DNA of 64,000 nucleotides from the NCBI GenBank assembly GCA_028719885.1, contig JAQYLT010000050.1:1-64000 (forward strand), read 5' to 3'. This document shows positions 33,842-41,893 of this stretch, piece by piece. The DNA is from Bacillota bacterium. GTDB taxonomy: Bacteria; Bacillota; Clostridia; Oscillospirales; Oscillospiraceae. Within the stretch, counting starts at the first letter, position 1; every line of letters starts with the position of its first letter. The position numbers and the translations under genes were made by a program. Under the pieces are notes generated by a model. The model made no database searches, was not told the origin of the DNA, and saw nothing but the letters and a program-made list of their open reading frames with translations.

Positions 33842-35014
33842 TCAGATGCGGGCAACGCCGCTCTTCCGGGCGGCTTCGGCAACGGCCTTGGCCACGGCGG
33901 GACCAACCCGCTTGTCGAAGGCGGCGGGGATGATGTAGTCGGCGCTGAGCTCCTCGTCGGAAACCAGGTCTGCCAGCGCATTGGCGGCGGCCATCTTCAT
34001 TTCCTCGTTAATGTCGGAGGCACGGACGTCGAAAGCACCGCGGAAAATGCCAGGGAAGGCCAGAACGTTGTTGATCTGGTTGGGGTAGTCGCTGCGGCCG
34101 GTGGAGACAACCGCTGCGCCGCCTGCCTTGGCATCCTCGGGGAAGATTTCGGGGGTGGGGTTGGCACAGGCGAACACGATGGCGTCCTTGGCCATGGTCT
34201 TCACCATTTCGGTGGTCAGGGTGCCGGGGGCGGACACGCCGATGAACACATCTGCGCCCTTGATCACGTCCGCCAGCTTGCCGGATTCCTTCTGCAAATT
34301 GGTCACCTGAGCCATTTCTTTCTTGATCCAGTTCAGGCCCTCCCGCCCGTCGTAGATGGCGCCGGTACGGTCGGTCATGACGATGTTCTTGAAGCCGGCG
34401 GAGAGCAGCAGCTTCACAATGGCGATGGCGGCAGCGCCTGCGCCGGAGGTGACGATCTTCACATCCTCTTTCTTCTTGCCAACCACCTTCAGGGCGTTGG
34501 TCAGGCCCGCCAGGGTGATGACGGCGGTGCCGTGCTGATCGTCGTGGAAGATGGGAATGTCGGTCTTTTCTTTCAGCTTCCGCTCGATTTCAAAGCAACG
34601 GGGAGCGGCGATGTCCTCCAGGTTGATGCCGCCGAAGGAGCCGGAGATCAGGGCCACGGCGTTGACGAATTCATCCACATCCTTGGTCTTGACGCACAGG
34701 GGGAACGCATCCACGTCGCCAAAGGCCTTGAACAGGACGCACTTGCCCTCCATCACCGGCATGCCGGCCTCGGGTCCGATGTCGCCCAGACCCAGAACGG
34801 CGGAGCCGTCGGTGATCACGGCGCACAGGTTGTGGCGGCGGGTCAGCTCATAGGACTTGTTTACATCCTTCTGAATTTCCAGGCAGGGCTGGGCAACGCC
34901 GGGGGTGTAGGCCAGGGAAAGATCTTCCTTGGTGGCCACGGGCACCACAGCCCTCACTTCGATTTTGCCTTTCCACTCGCCGTGGAGCCGCAGGGATTCT
35001 TTTGCGTAATCCAT
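33842..35014 (-). CDS. NAD(P)-dependent malic enzyme
   Basis: 390 residues, typical of the short bacterial malic enzymes that turn L-malate into pyruvate and CO2. Visible motifs: the active-site stretch VITDGSAVLGLGDIGP (about 67-82), the metal-binding HDDQHGTA (about 149-156), and a Rossmann G-A-G-A-A-A (about 187-192). It is the first gene of a two-gene malate operon with the 2HCT carrier, divergent from a CitA/CitB-type sensor pair. The same gene set (carrier, malic enzyme, divergent kinase-regulator) is known as maePE/maeKR in Lactobacillus casei. Cofactor preference cannot be read here. Confidence 0.93.
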   Translation of the reverse strand: MDYAKESLRLHGEWKGKIEVRAVVPVATKEDLSLAYTPGVAQPCLEIQKDVNKSYELTRRHNLCAVITDGSAVLGLGDIGPEAGMPVMEGKCVLFKAFGDVDAFPLCVKTKDVDEFVNAVALISGSFGGINLEDIAAPRCFEIERKLKEKTDIPIFHDDQHGTAVITLAGLTNALKVVGKKKEDVKIVTSGAGAAAIAIVKLLLSAGFKNIVMTDRTGAIYDGREGLNWIKKEMAQVTNLQKESGKLADVIKGADVFIGVSAPGTLTTEMVKTMAKDAIVFACANPTPEIFPEDAKAGGAAVVSTGRSDYPNQINNVLAFPGIFRGAFDVRASDINEEMKMAAANALADLVSDEELSADYIIPAAFDKRVGPAVAKAVAEAARKSGVARI

Positions 35015-35165
35015 AGAATACCTCCTCTTGTATCTGGTGAAAACTTCAACAAAACACGCTGAAATTCAACGGTGTATTTGTTAAAAACTACTATACACCT
35101 TTTTTCCCTCCTTGAAAAGCTTTGGAAAGTAAAGTAAATATTCTTTCCGGCATTTTTTCCGGTTC

Positions 35166-35194
35166 TTGCATCCAAGGAAGAATCATGCTAGAAT
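35166..35194 (+). promoter_or_regulatory. Promoter for the malate-type two-component genes
   Basis: TTGCAT (35166-35171), 17-base spacer, TAGAAT (35189-35194). On the opposite strand a weaker candidate for the malic enzyme operon has TATAGT at 35095-35090 with a poor -35, as expected for an activator-dependent promoter. AT-rich TTTACTTTACTTT between the two is a possible regulator site (inference). Confidence 0.55.
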
Positions 35195-35225
35195 AAAACG
35201 AAAACAGGGAATGGGAGGGGTTATC

Positions 35226-36848
35226 ATGACCTTTGGCGGCTTTGGCAGCCGGAAAAACAGCACCACGCCGTTTTTTGTCCAGGTGGTTACGGTGATTTTA
35301 ACCATCTGGCTGATCCTTTTGGGTATCACCCTGGCCCTGACCCTGCGGTATTCCCTGAGCACCCTGCAGGAAAAAATCGACAACGGCCTTTCCTCCGTTG
35401 CCGAAACCCTGTCGTCCTATGATTCGGTGCGGCAGGCCCTGCGCCAGGGCAGCTGTCCGGAATCGCTGATTGCATACCTGGATGATCTGGTGGGAAAAAC
35501 CGCGGACCTGGATATCCTGTCCATTGCGGATGAGCACTCAGTTAGAATTTACCACATCGTCCATGAGCGTATCGGCGGCAGCTTTGTGGGCGGTGACGAG
35601 CAGCGGGCCCTGGCAGGCGAACGGTACTTTTCCGATGCCACCGGAACCATGGGCTATCAGCACCGGTATTTCAGCCCGGTACTGGAGGAAGACGGCCAGG
35701 TGATCGGTTTTGTCATGGCCAGCACCACCCGCAGCCGGATTGATGCATTGCACAGCGACATCAACAGCACCTATGGAAAGCTCTTTCTGCTGCTGACTGC
35801 CTGCACGCTGCTTTTCAGCGGCCTGCTGGCGCTCTATCTGAAAAAGCAGCTGCGGGGGGCCAGGCCGGAGGATTTGCTCCGGGTGTATCTGGTTCAGAAT
35901 GACATTCTCAACAGCCTGGATGAGGGCATCATCTCTCTGGATACGGATGGGAAAATCCGTTTTGTCAATGCCGCGGCGGTGCATACCCTGGGGCAGCACG
36001 AGGAGCTGCTGCTGGGCAGGCCCGTGGATGAGCTGCTGCGCTGCCAGAACGGGGAGAGCCTGCGAAACGTAGAGGGGGAGAACCTGGCCACCAGCCGACC
36101 CAACCTGCTGACCGGAAGCGTGCTGACGAAGTCCGGCGGCAGCTGCACCGGACAGGTGCTGATTCTGAAAGACAAAAGTGAGGCCTTCCGCCGGGCGGAG
36201 CAGCTCAGCGGCAGCCGGAACATCATCTCCGCCCTGCGGGCCAATAACCATGAGTTTATGAACAAGCTCCAGGTCATCAGCGGCCTGCTGCAGATGGGCC
36301 GGGCGGACGAGGCGCTGAACTACATCGGCAGCGTGTCCGCGTCCCAGGCCCAGAGCATCGGTCCGGTGATTCAGCTGATTCACAACTCCAATGTGGCCGC
36401 GCTGATTCTGGGAAAGCTGAATAATACCCGGGAGCTGGACATCCACATGACCCTGCTGACCAATTCCAGTCTCCCGGAGCACAGCCAGTATCTCAGCACG
36501 GCGGAGCTGGTGACCATTGTGGGCAATTTGCTGGAAAACGCCATCGAAGCGGTGAACGCGGCGGCGGACCAGCGGACCAGAAGAATCGTCCTGCAAATCA
36601 CGGAGGATGAAACGGGCCTGCTGCTGGTGGTGTCCGACACCGGCATCGGCATCCCGCCGGAGCGGCTGGAGCATATTTTTGACAGCGGCTACAGCACCAA
36701 GGCCACGGAGGGCAGAGGCTATGGCATGAACCTGATCCGCAACATCGCGGACCGGCACCAGGCCAGCCTGGAGGTGGACTCTGAACCGGATGCCGGCACC
36801 ACCTTTACCTTGATCTTTAACAAAAAACGGGGAGAAAACGGAATATGA
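35226..36848 (+). CDS. CitA/DcuS-family sensor histidine kinase
   Basis: 540 residues from ATG 35226, which follows GGGAGGGG; an upstream TTG in frame coincides with the promoter -35 and is rejected. Membrane helix 1 (about 18-40), a periplasmic-type PAS/Cache sensor (about 45-175), membrane helix 2 (about 180-200), a cytoplasmic PAS domain, then a dimerisation helix with phosphoacceptor His342 (NNHEFMNKL, typical of this family) and an HATPase domain (LLENAIEAV, DTGIGIPPE, GRGYGMNL). Relatives sense citrate, malate or C4-dicarboxylates. Given its neighbours it most likely senses malate. Confidence 0.9.
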   Translation: MTFGGFGSRKNSTTPFFVQVVTVILTIWLILLGITLALTLRYSLSTLQEKIDNGLSSVAETLSSYDSVRQALRQGSCPESLIAYLDDLVGKTADLDILSIADEHSVRIYHIVHERIGGSFVGGDEQRALAGERYFSDATGTMGYQHRYFSPVLEEDGQVIGFVMASTTRSRIDALHSDINSTYGKLFLLLTACTLLFSGLLALYLKKQLRGARPEDLLRVYLVQNDILNSLDEGIISLDTDGKIRFVNAAAVHTLGQHEELLLGRPVDELLRCQNGESLRNVEGENLATSRPNLLTGSVLTKSGGSCTGQVLILKDKSEAFRRAEQLSGSRNIISALRANNHEFMNKLQVISGLLQMGRADEALNYIGSVSASQAQSIGPVIQLIHNSNVAALILGKLNNTRELDIHMTLLTNSSLPEHSQYLSTAELVTIVGNLLENAIEAVNAAADQRTRRIVLQITEDETGLLLVVSDTGIGIPPERLEHIFDSGYSTKATEGRGYGMNLIRNIADRHQASLEVDSEPDAGTTFTLIFNKKRGENGI

Positions 36849-37522
36849 TTCGAGTGATGATCGTAGAGGACGATCCCATGCTGGCTCAGCTGAACGCCCA
36901 ATACCTTTCTCAGTTTCCCCAGCTGCAGGTGGAGGCCACCTTCTCCAATGGCCGGGATGCCCTGACCTATTTGAAGGAGCATGAAATTCAGCTGGCGGTG
37001 GTGGATGTGTACATGCCCATGCTCAATGGTCTGGAGCTTCTGCGAAGCATCCGCAGCTGCGGCATTCAAACGGGGGTTATTATGATTACCGCTGCCACGG
37101 AAATGTCCGTGGTGGAGGAAGCTCTCCGCTTGGGAATTGAGGACTTTATCATCAAGCCCTTTTCCTTTTCCAGACTCCAGGAGGCGGTGCAGAAATACCT
37201 TGGCCGGATGAACCTGGTGAAAAGCAGCAAATGGGCCGATCAGGCGGTGGTGGACAAGCTGCTGGGCAATGGCTTCACCGGGGAGGAACGCTCCCGGGAC
37301 CTGCGAAAGGGCCTGAACGGTAAGACCCTCCAGGCCATCGAAAACCTCCTGCGGGAGGAACGGGACCAGGCCCACACCTGCGAGAGCATCTCCCAATCCT
37401 CCGGCCTGTCCAAGGTGACGGTGCGGAACTATCTGAACTACCTGATTGAAACCGGCCAGCTGGAAAGCTCCATTGACTATGGCACCGGCGGAAGACCCAG
37501 AGTGCTGTATAAGCTGAAATAG
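36845..37522 (+). CDS. CitB/DcuR-family response regulator
   Basis: 225 residues, overlapping the kinase stop by 4 bp. The receiver has VEDDP near the start, phosphoacceptor Asp54 (VVDVYMP), Thr in MITAAT and Lys in IIKPF. The C-terminal helix-turn-helix (ESISQSSGLSKVTVRNYLNYL, about 178-198) is of the CitB type. It probably activates the divergent malic enzyme-transporter operon, as MaeR does in lactobacilli (by analogy). Confidence 0.9.
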   Translation: MIRVMIVEDDPMLAQLNAQYLSQFPQLQVEATFSNGRDALTYLKEHEIQLAVVDVYMPMLNGLELLRSIRSCGIQTGVIMITAATEMSVVEEALRLGIEDFIIKPFSFSRLQEAVQKYLGRMNLVKSSKWADQAVVDKLLGNGFTGEERSRDLRKGLNGKTLQAIENLLREERDQAHTCESISQSSGLSKVTVRNYLNYLIETGQLESSIDYGTGGRPRVLYKLK

Positions 37523-37547
37523 AAAACATGCTTACCGGCTTGGTGTC

Positions 37548-37754
37548 AAATTGGAATTTGGAGATGTGATTGTCGCATGGAAAATTGGGATGTACCGTTG
37601 GGCGGGGGCTTGCCCCCGCCGCTTGGTTCCGGCTTTGAACGGCTCCCATCCAACGAAAAAAACCCAAATTCGATACATTTCGGCGGGGGCAAGCCCCCGC
37701 CCTACGGTGTTGTCCGACATTGTACCATTCGACGAGCCCGCCAAATTCCAATTT
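37548..37754. repeat. REP-like hairpin island D, GC-rich stem version
   Basis: Same AAATTGGAATTT (37548-37559) and AAATTCCAATTT (37743-37754) ends as other islands, but the internal hairpins are GGCGGGGGCTTGCCCCCGCC (37601-37620) and its inverted partner at 37682-37701, followed by CTACGG. Read on the minus strand the second has the GTAG head; the first has GTTG. The stem sequence is wholly different from the GGAACGGAT type while head, spacing and unit ends are kept. Confidence 0.85.
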
Positions 37755-37780
37755 GCTGTTAAACCGATAAGCACAATAGA

Positions 37781-37815
37781 ACATGCCCCGATTCAGAATG
37801 TGAATCGGGGCATGT
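37781..37815. terminator. Bidirectional terminator between response regulator and leuD
   Basis: Perfect 15 bp stem ACATGCCCCGATTCA / TGAATCGGGGCATGT with a 5-base loop, followed by TTTA on the plus strand. It lies between convergent genes, directly after the leuD stop, so it mainly serves leuD. Confidence 0.8.
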
Positions 37816-37816
37816 T

Positions 37817-38329
37817 TTATTCCTTGGAAGCGAATCGGGCGCGCATCATGGGCTTGATGCCGCCGGCGCTGAGGATCTCCATGGCCTTTTCCCCCAAAGC
37901 CTCCGCCGGGAGAATCTCTCCGGTTTCCTCAATGGTGACGGTGCCGGCGTTCATATCCAGCCGGAGGGTCTGGCCATCCTTGACTCTTGCGGCGATTCCC
38001 TTGCAGACGATCACCGGCAGTCCCAGATTGATGGCATTGCGGAAAAAGATACGGGCGAAGCTGTCCGCCAGAACGGCAGCCGCTCCCATGTTCAGGAGCG
38101 CAATGGGAGCGTGCTCCCGGCTGGAGCCGCAGCCGAAATTGGTGCCCGCCACCACAATTCCGCCCTGGGGGAAATGGGGGGCGATGTCCTCGGAGATTCC
38201 CGCCAGGCAGTGACTGCCGATCTGCCCGGGGTCGGTGAGCTCCAGGAAGCGGCCGGGATAAATCATGTCCGTGTCGATGTTATTGCCCACAACCAGGGCT
38301 TTTCCCGTGATTTCTGTTTTCATAATCAT
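37817..38329 (-). CDS. leuD: 3-isopropylmalate dehydratase-type small subunit
   Basis: 170 residues, the short swivel-domain subunit of the aconitase superfamily. It has GNNIDTDMIYPGRF near the N-terminus and the substrate-loop G-C-G-S-S-R-E-H-A (about 68-76). It pairs with the large subunit encoded just upstream (4 bp overlap). Family members isomerise 2- and 3-isopropylmalate, or act on homoaconitate, citraconate or dimethylmalate. No leuA or leuB is nearby and a GntR regulator is adjacent, so a catabolic or alternative substrate is possible. Confidence 0.88.
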   Translation of the reverse strand: MIMKTEITGKALVVGNNIDTDMIYPGRFLELTDPGQIGSHCLAGISEDIAPHFPQGGIVVAGTNFGCGSSREHAPIALLNMGAAAVLADSFARIFFRNAINLGLPVIVCKGIAARVKDGQTLRLDMNAGTVTIEETGEILPAEALGEKAMEILSAGGIKPMMRARFASKE

Positions 38330-39597
38330 GCCTCCATTTCGTCCAGATAGGGTCTGGGATCGGTGATTTTTCCGCAGAGGATGCTGGCGGCCACGGTAGC
38401 GGGGCTGGCAAGATACAGATTTGCCTGGTTGGAGCCCATGCGGCCTTTAAAATTCCGGTTGGTGCAGGTGATGCAGTTTTCACCGGGGGCCAGGATTCCC
38501 TCGTGGGTGCCCAGGCAGGCGGCGCAGCCGGGGGAGACCAGGGTGGCGCCTGCCTCTACCAGGGTTTGGATGTAGCCCAGCTCCATGCACTGCTGCAAAA
38601 CGGCGGCAGAGGCGGGGACCACCAGCAGCCGGGAATATTTGGGGATGTGCTTTCCTTTCAAAATGGCGGCGGCCTGGCCAATGTCCTCGGTGCGTCCGTT
38701 GGTGCAGCTGCCGATGTAGGCCTGATTCAGGGGGATGTTCTCCGCTGCCACCTGGGAGATGGGGCGCACATTGTCTACATCGTGGGGGCAGGAGACTGCG
38801 GGCTCCATGGCGGAAACGTCGAAGAGGAAGCTCTGGGCATATTCAAAATCCGGGTCGGTGGTCACCACCTCATAGGGCCGGACCGCCCGCTGGGAGACAT
38901 AATCCAGCACCGCCTGATTGGGCTGCATATAGGCGGTTTTTGCCCCCATTTCCACCGCCATGTTGCAGATGGTCATTCTGCCGGGAACATCCAGGGCCTC
39001 CACATAGCTGCCGGTGAAATCGATGCACTTGTACACCGCGCCGTCGGCCTTGATTTTTCCCAGTACGTTGAGAATCACATCCTTGGGATACACGCCTTTC
39101 TGGGGCTGCCCCTCCAGACGGATTTCCATGATCTCCGGCACCCGGAACCACATCTGTCCCGTCATCAGGATGCAGGCCATATCCGTGGCGCCGCAGCCGG
39201 TGCCCAGAGCGCCGAAGGCACCGTGGGTGGTGGTGTGACTGTCGGTGGCCACCAGAATCATGCCGGGGTAGACCACGCCGGCCTCCGCCATGACCTGATG
39301 GCAAACGCCGGAATTCACATCGAAATGATATTTCAGGTCGTTTTTCCGGGCGAATTCCCGCATTTCGTTGTGATTGGAGGCGGTTTTGATGGTGGGGCAG
39401 GGGGCGTAGTGGTCGAAGACGAAGGCGGCCCGGGTATTGTCCCAAACCTTTTTGCCGCCCATTTCGTAGAACGAGTACACGGTTTGCAGGTACAGGTCGT
39501 TGATTTCGGCGAAATCCACATTGGCGGTGACGATCTCGCCGCACTTCACAGATGGGACTCCGGCGTTCCGGGCCAGAATCTTTTCAATGGCGTGCAT
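38326..39597 (-). CDS. leuC: 3-isopropylmalate dehydratase-type large subunit
   Basis: 423 residues, the length of the short archaeal/clostridial LeuC/HacA branch. Fe-S ligands are visible in GSCTNGRTEDI (about 299-309) and in SPGCAACLGTHEG (about 361-373). Substrate and fold motifs VATDSHTTTHGAFGALGTGCGATD and DHYAPCP are also present. ATG 39597 follows GGAGCG. The promoter upstream overlaps a GntR-type operator. In this branch sequence alone does not separate isopropylmalate, homoaconitate and dimethylmalate dehydratases. Confidence 0.9.
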   Translation of the reverse strand: MHAIEKILARNAGVPSVKCGEIVTANVDFAEINDLYLQTVYSFYEMGGKKVWDNTRAAFVFDHYAPCPTIKTASNHNEMREFARKNDLKYHFDVNSGVCHQVMAEAGVVYPGMILVATDSHTTTHGAFGALGTGCGATDMACILMTGQMWFRVPEIMEIRLEGQPQKGVYPKDVILNVLGKIKADGAVYKCIDFTGSYVEALDVPGRMTICNMAVEMGAKTAYMQPNQAVLDYVSQRAVRPYEVVTTDPDFEYAQSFLFDVSAMEPAVSCPHDVDNVRPISQVAAENIPLNQAYIGSCTNGRTEDIGQAAAILKGKHIPKYSRLLVVPASAAVLQQCMELGYIQTLVEAGATLVSPGCAACLGTHEGILAPGENCITCTNRNFKGRMGSNQANLYLASPATVAASILCGKITDPRPYLDEMEA

Positions 39598-39625
39598 ATC
39601 CAGCGCTCCTTTGTGTTAAAATTGA

Positions 39626-39641
39626 ATATCGTATACAATAT
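39626..39641. promoter_or_regulatory. Probable GntR-type operator
   Basis: Near-perfect dyad ATATCGTATACAATAT centred on GTATAC, with one mismatched pair. It lies 12-27 bases downstream of the leuC -10 element, where a bound repressor would block initiation. The divergent GntR/FCD gene starts 200 bp away. FadR-subfamily operators often have this TTGTATACAA-like form; the pairing is inference. Confidence 0.55.
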
Positions 39642-39652
39642 CCATTTCTGAT

Positions 39653-39681
39653 AATGTAGCACAGAAAGGAAAGCAATGCAA
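39653..39681 (-). promoter_or_regulatory. Promoter for leuCD
   Basis: Reading on the minus strand: TTGCAT (39681-39676), 17-base spacer, TACATT (39658-39653). Predicted start near 39646, immediately before the GTATAC-centred dyad. Confidence 0.6.
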
Positions 39682-39789
39682 GCCCTTTGAAGAAAATGAG
39701 AGAAATTCATCAGAATCCATAAAGAAGCGGCTCGCTTTTTGTAAAATCCTCCGGCACTAAAAAACAAAGCTGACTGCAAAATGCCATGA

Positions 39790-39818
39790 TTGATTTCTTT
39801 CGTGTTTCGTGTTAGGAT
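39790..39818 (+). promoter_or_regulatory. Promoter for the GntR regulator gene
   Basis: TTGATT (39790-39795), 17-base spacer, TAGGAT (39813-39818), followed by a short leader with GGAGGGG before ATG 39844. Confidence 0.5.
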
Positions 39819-39843
39819 AAACGAAAGAATTGGAGGGGATCCT

Positions 39844-40515
39844 ATGGAAACGATTCAGGTGCTGCCCATTCGGGTTCGGGTGACGGCTGTTTTGAGAAAG
39901 GCGCTGCTTTCCGGGGAGTATCAGCCCGGAGAGGAGCTGAGCCTGACGGAAATGGCGGCCAAGCTGGGCGTATCCCGGACACCGGTGCGGGAGGCCTTTC
40001 AGTCTCTGGCGGCGGAGGGGCTGCTGGAGCTGCGGATGAACCGGGGCGCCATCGTCACCGGAATCGACGAGAAATTCATTCAGGACCATTTTCAGGTTCG
40101 CATTCTGCTGGAGGGTGAGGCGGCGGCCAGAGCTGCCGAAAATGCCATGGATACCCGGGAGCTGACGGCACTGCAGCAGTGGGCCCAGGACCATCGGGAC
40201 ACCATGAGCGAGCAGGAATATCAGGACTACAATCAGCAATTCCACACCGCCATCTGGAGGGCGGCGGACAATGGAAAGCTTTTCCAGCTGCTCACCTCCC
40301 TTTGGAACGGTCCCTCCTCCGCAACCCAGCAGCGGGACCGGGAGCACGAGGCCCTTTCCATTCAGGAGCACCGGCAGATTCTGGAATGGATGAATGAGAG
40401 CCGGGCGGAACGGGCCAGAGCGGCAATGGAGGCACATATCTCCAGGAGTATGGGTAATATCCTCTTCCGGTTCCGCCAGACCCGGAAAACCGCCGGAGGG
40501 GGGCAAAGCAAATGA
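39844..40515 (+). CDS. GntR-family regulator, FadR/FCD subfamily
   Basis: 223 residues from ATG 39844 (GGAGGGG ribosome site); an upstream TTG at 39790 overlaps the promoter. N-terminal winged helix (about 10-75) with LSLTEMAAKLGVSRTPVREAFQ as the recognition region, then an all-helical FCD ligand-binding domain with the metal-type residues spread over D/H positions (DYNQQFH, EHRQILEW). Such proteins usually sense carboxylic acids. Divergent from leuCD and coupled by a 4 bp overlap to an AEC transporter, so it probably controls both. Confidence 0.9.
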   Translation: METIQVLPIRVRVTAVLRKALLSGEYQPGEELSLTEMAAKLGVSRTPVREAFQSLAAEGLLELRMNRGAIVTGIDEKFIQDHFQVRILLEGEAAARAAENAMDTRELTALQQWAQDHRDTMSEQEYQDYNQQFHTAIWRAADNGKLFQLLTSLWNGPSSATQQRDREHEALSIQEHRQILEWMNESRAERARAAMEAHISRSMGNILFRFRQTRKTAGGGQSK

Positions 40516-41540
40516 CGCTGCTTTCGGTATTTTCCACGGGGGTCAATTCCATTTTCCCCATTATGCTGCTGATTCTCTTTGGCTTTGTCCTGCGGCAGCG
40601 GGGATTCCTGTCGGAGGAGTTTGTCCGCATCGGCAACAGGCTCAGCTTCCAATACCTGCTTCCCATGAAGCTGTTCTTGAATACCTACAAAATCGGAAGC
40701 TTTTCGGATATCCCCTGGCGTCTGGTGCTGTTTTGCATGCTGCTCATGGTGGCCATTTTCGGCCTGGGCTGGCTCACCGCACCCCTGGCCACCAAGGACC
40801 CCCGGCGCAAGGGCGTGCTGCTGCAAAGCACCTTTCGCAGCAATACTGCCATCATCGGGGTTACCCTGGCGGGCATCCTGGGGGGAGAGCCTGCGGAGGC
40901 GGTTTCCTCCATCATGACCGCCATGTGCATCCCGCTGATGAACGTTCTGGCGGTGATTTCCCTGACGGTCTTCCTCCATCCCCAGGGGGGAGAGGGAAAC
41001 CTCAAGCGGGTGGCCCGCAACGTGATCCGGAACCCTTTGATTCGGGGAATTGCCCTGGGCCTGGGCTGCATTCTGATTCGCGAAGCGGAGGAAAAGCTCT
41101 TCGGACGGGTGGTGTTCACCCTCAGCGGCAATCTGCCCTTTTTCTACACCGCCGTCTCTCAGCTGGGCTCCATAGCCACGGCCTTTGCCCTGGTGGTGCT
41201 GGGCGGGCAATTCAGCTTCTCGGCAGCGGGGGACATGCGCCGGGAGATCATTGTGGGCACCCTTTGGCGGAATGTGATTGCGCCGGTGCTGTCCCTGGGC
41301 ACGGTGTATCTGGTCAGCACCTATACCAATCTGATTACCTGCACCAGTGTGGACTATCCTGCGCTGATTGCCCTGTATGCCACCCCTGCCGCCGTGTCCA
41401 GCGCGGTGATGGCGGGACAGATGGGAAATGACGAGCAGCTGGCCACGCAAATCGTGGTTTGGACCAGCGTGTGCTCCGTTGTTACCATGTTTATCATCAT
41501 CTGCTGCCTGATCTGGACCGGCTTGATGATCCCCATCTGA
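40512..41540 (+). CDS. AEC-family transporter (auxin efflux carrier/malate permease type)
   Basis: 342 residues with about ten membrane helices in two inverted halves, and polar crossing segments such as RSNTAIIGVTLAG (about 115-127) and AAVSSAVMAGQMGNDEQLA near the C-terminus, typical of the family. Bacterial members carry malate, malonate or other organic anions. Coupling to the GntR regulator and closeness to leuCD suggest transport of the acid handled by that dehydratase. The substrate is not determinable from sequence. Confidence 0.85.
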   Translation: MTLLSVFSTGVNSIFPIMLLILFGFVLRQRGFLSEEFVRIGNRLSFQYLLPMKLFLNTYKIGSFSDIPWRLVLFCMLLMVAIFGLGWLTAPLATKDPRRKGVLLQSTFRSNTAIIGVTLAGILGGEPAEAVSSIMTAMCIPLMNVLAVISLTVFLHPQGGEGNLKRVARNVIRNPLIRGIALGLGCILIREAEEKLFGRVVFTLSGNLPFFYTAVSQLGSIATAFALVVLGGQFSFSAAGDMRREIIVGTLWRNVIAPVLSLGTVYLVSTYTNLITCTSVDYPALIALYATPAAVSSAVMAGQMGNDEQLATQIVVWTSVCSVVTMFIIICCLIWTGLMIPI

Positions 41541-41558
41541 TGATTACCATCTCATAAG

Positions 41559-41585
41559 AAAAGCCGCCCGGCCCGGGCGGCTTTT
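41559..41585. terminator. Bidirectional intrinsic terminator
   Basis: Stem AAGCCGCCCG / CGGGCGGCTT with a 3-base loop, flanked by AAAA and TTTT. It lies between the convergent AEC transporter gene and the small Ada-like gene and can serve both. Confidence 0.85.
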
Positions 41586-41588
41586 GAA

Positions 41589-41849
41589 TTACGGGCTGCA
41601 GTTCCCGCAGGGAGAATAGCCATCGGCAATCAGTTCCTCCCGGGGCTGGGTGGAGGAACGCTTGTTGCTGTCCTTCATTTTTTCCGTGCTGGGGCAGGAG
41701 GGAAGATGGAAAACCATGGTATTGGTATTGAGAATGTAGAAATCCGGGGCAGGGCTGTCGGCGGGCAGAGAAACACAGTAGGCAGACAGAAGAATTCCGG
41801 CGCCCACCAGCAGCGCCATGACGGAGAGAAAGAAAACCCATTTTTTCAT
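41589..41849 (-). CDS. Small membrane-anchored protein with Ada-like metal-binding domain
   Basis: 86 residues from ATG 41849. One N-terminal membrane helix or signal anchor (about 3-26), then a short domain reading YILNTNTMVFHLPSC...SREEL-like...GYSPCGNCSP. The Y-x-x-N-x-x-x-x-x-F-H-x-x-x-C and G-Y-x-P-C-x-x-C pattern matches the small Ada-type metal-binding fold often found at the end of secreted nucleases and short Firmicute proteins; Cys and His probably bind one zinc. Role unknown. Longer frames through the start are out of phase with any ribosome site and are rejected. Confidence 0.7.
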   Translation of the reverse strand: MKKWVFFLSVMALLVGAGILLSAYCVSLPADSPAPDFYILNTNTMVFHLPSCPSTEKMKDSNKRSSTQPREELIADGYSPCGNCSP

Positions 41850-41893
41850 CGAAGGCCACCACAGCTTTCCTTTGTGATGGCTTCTATTATAGA

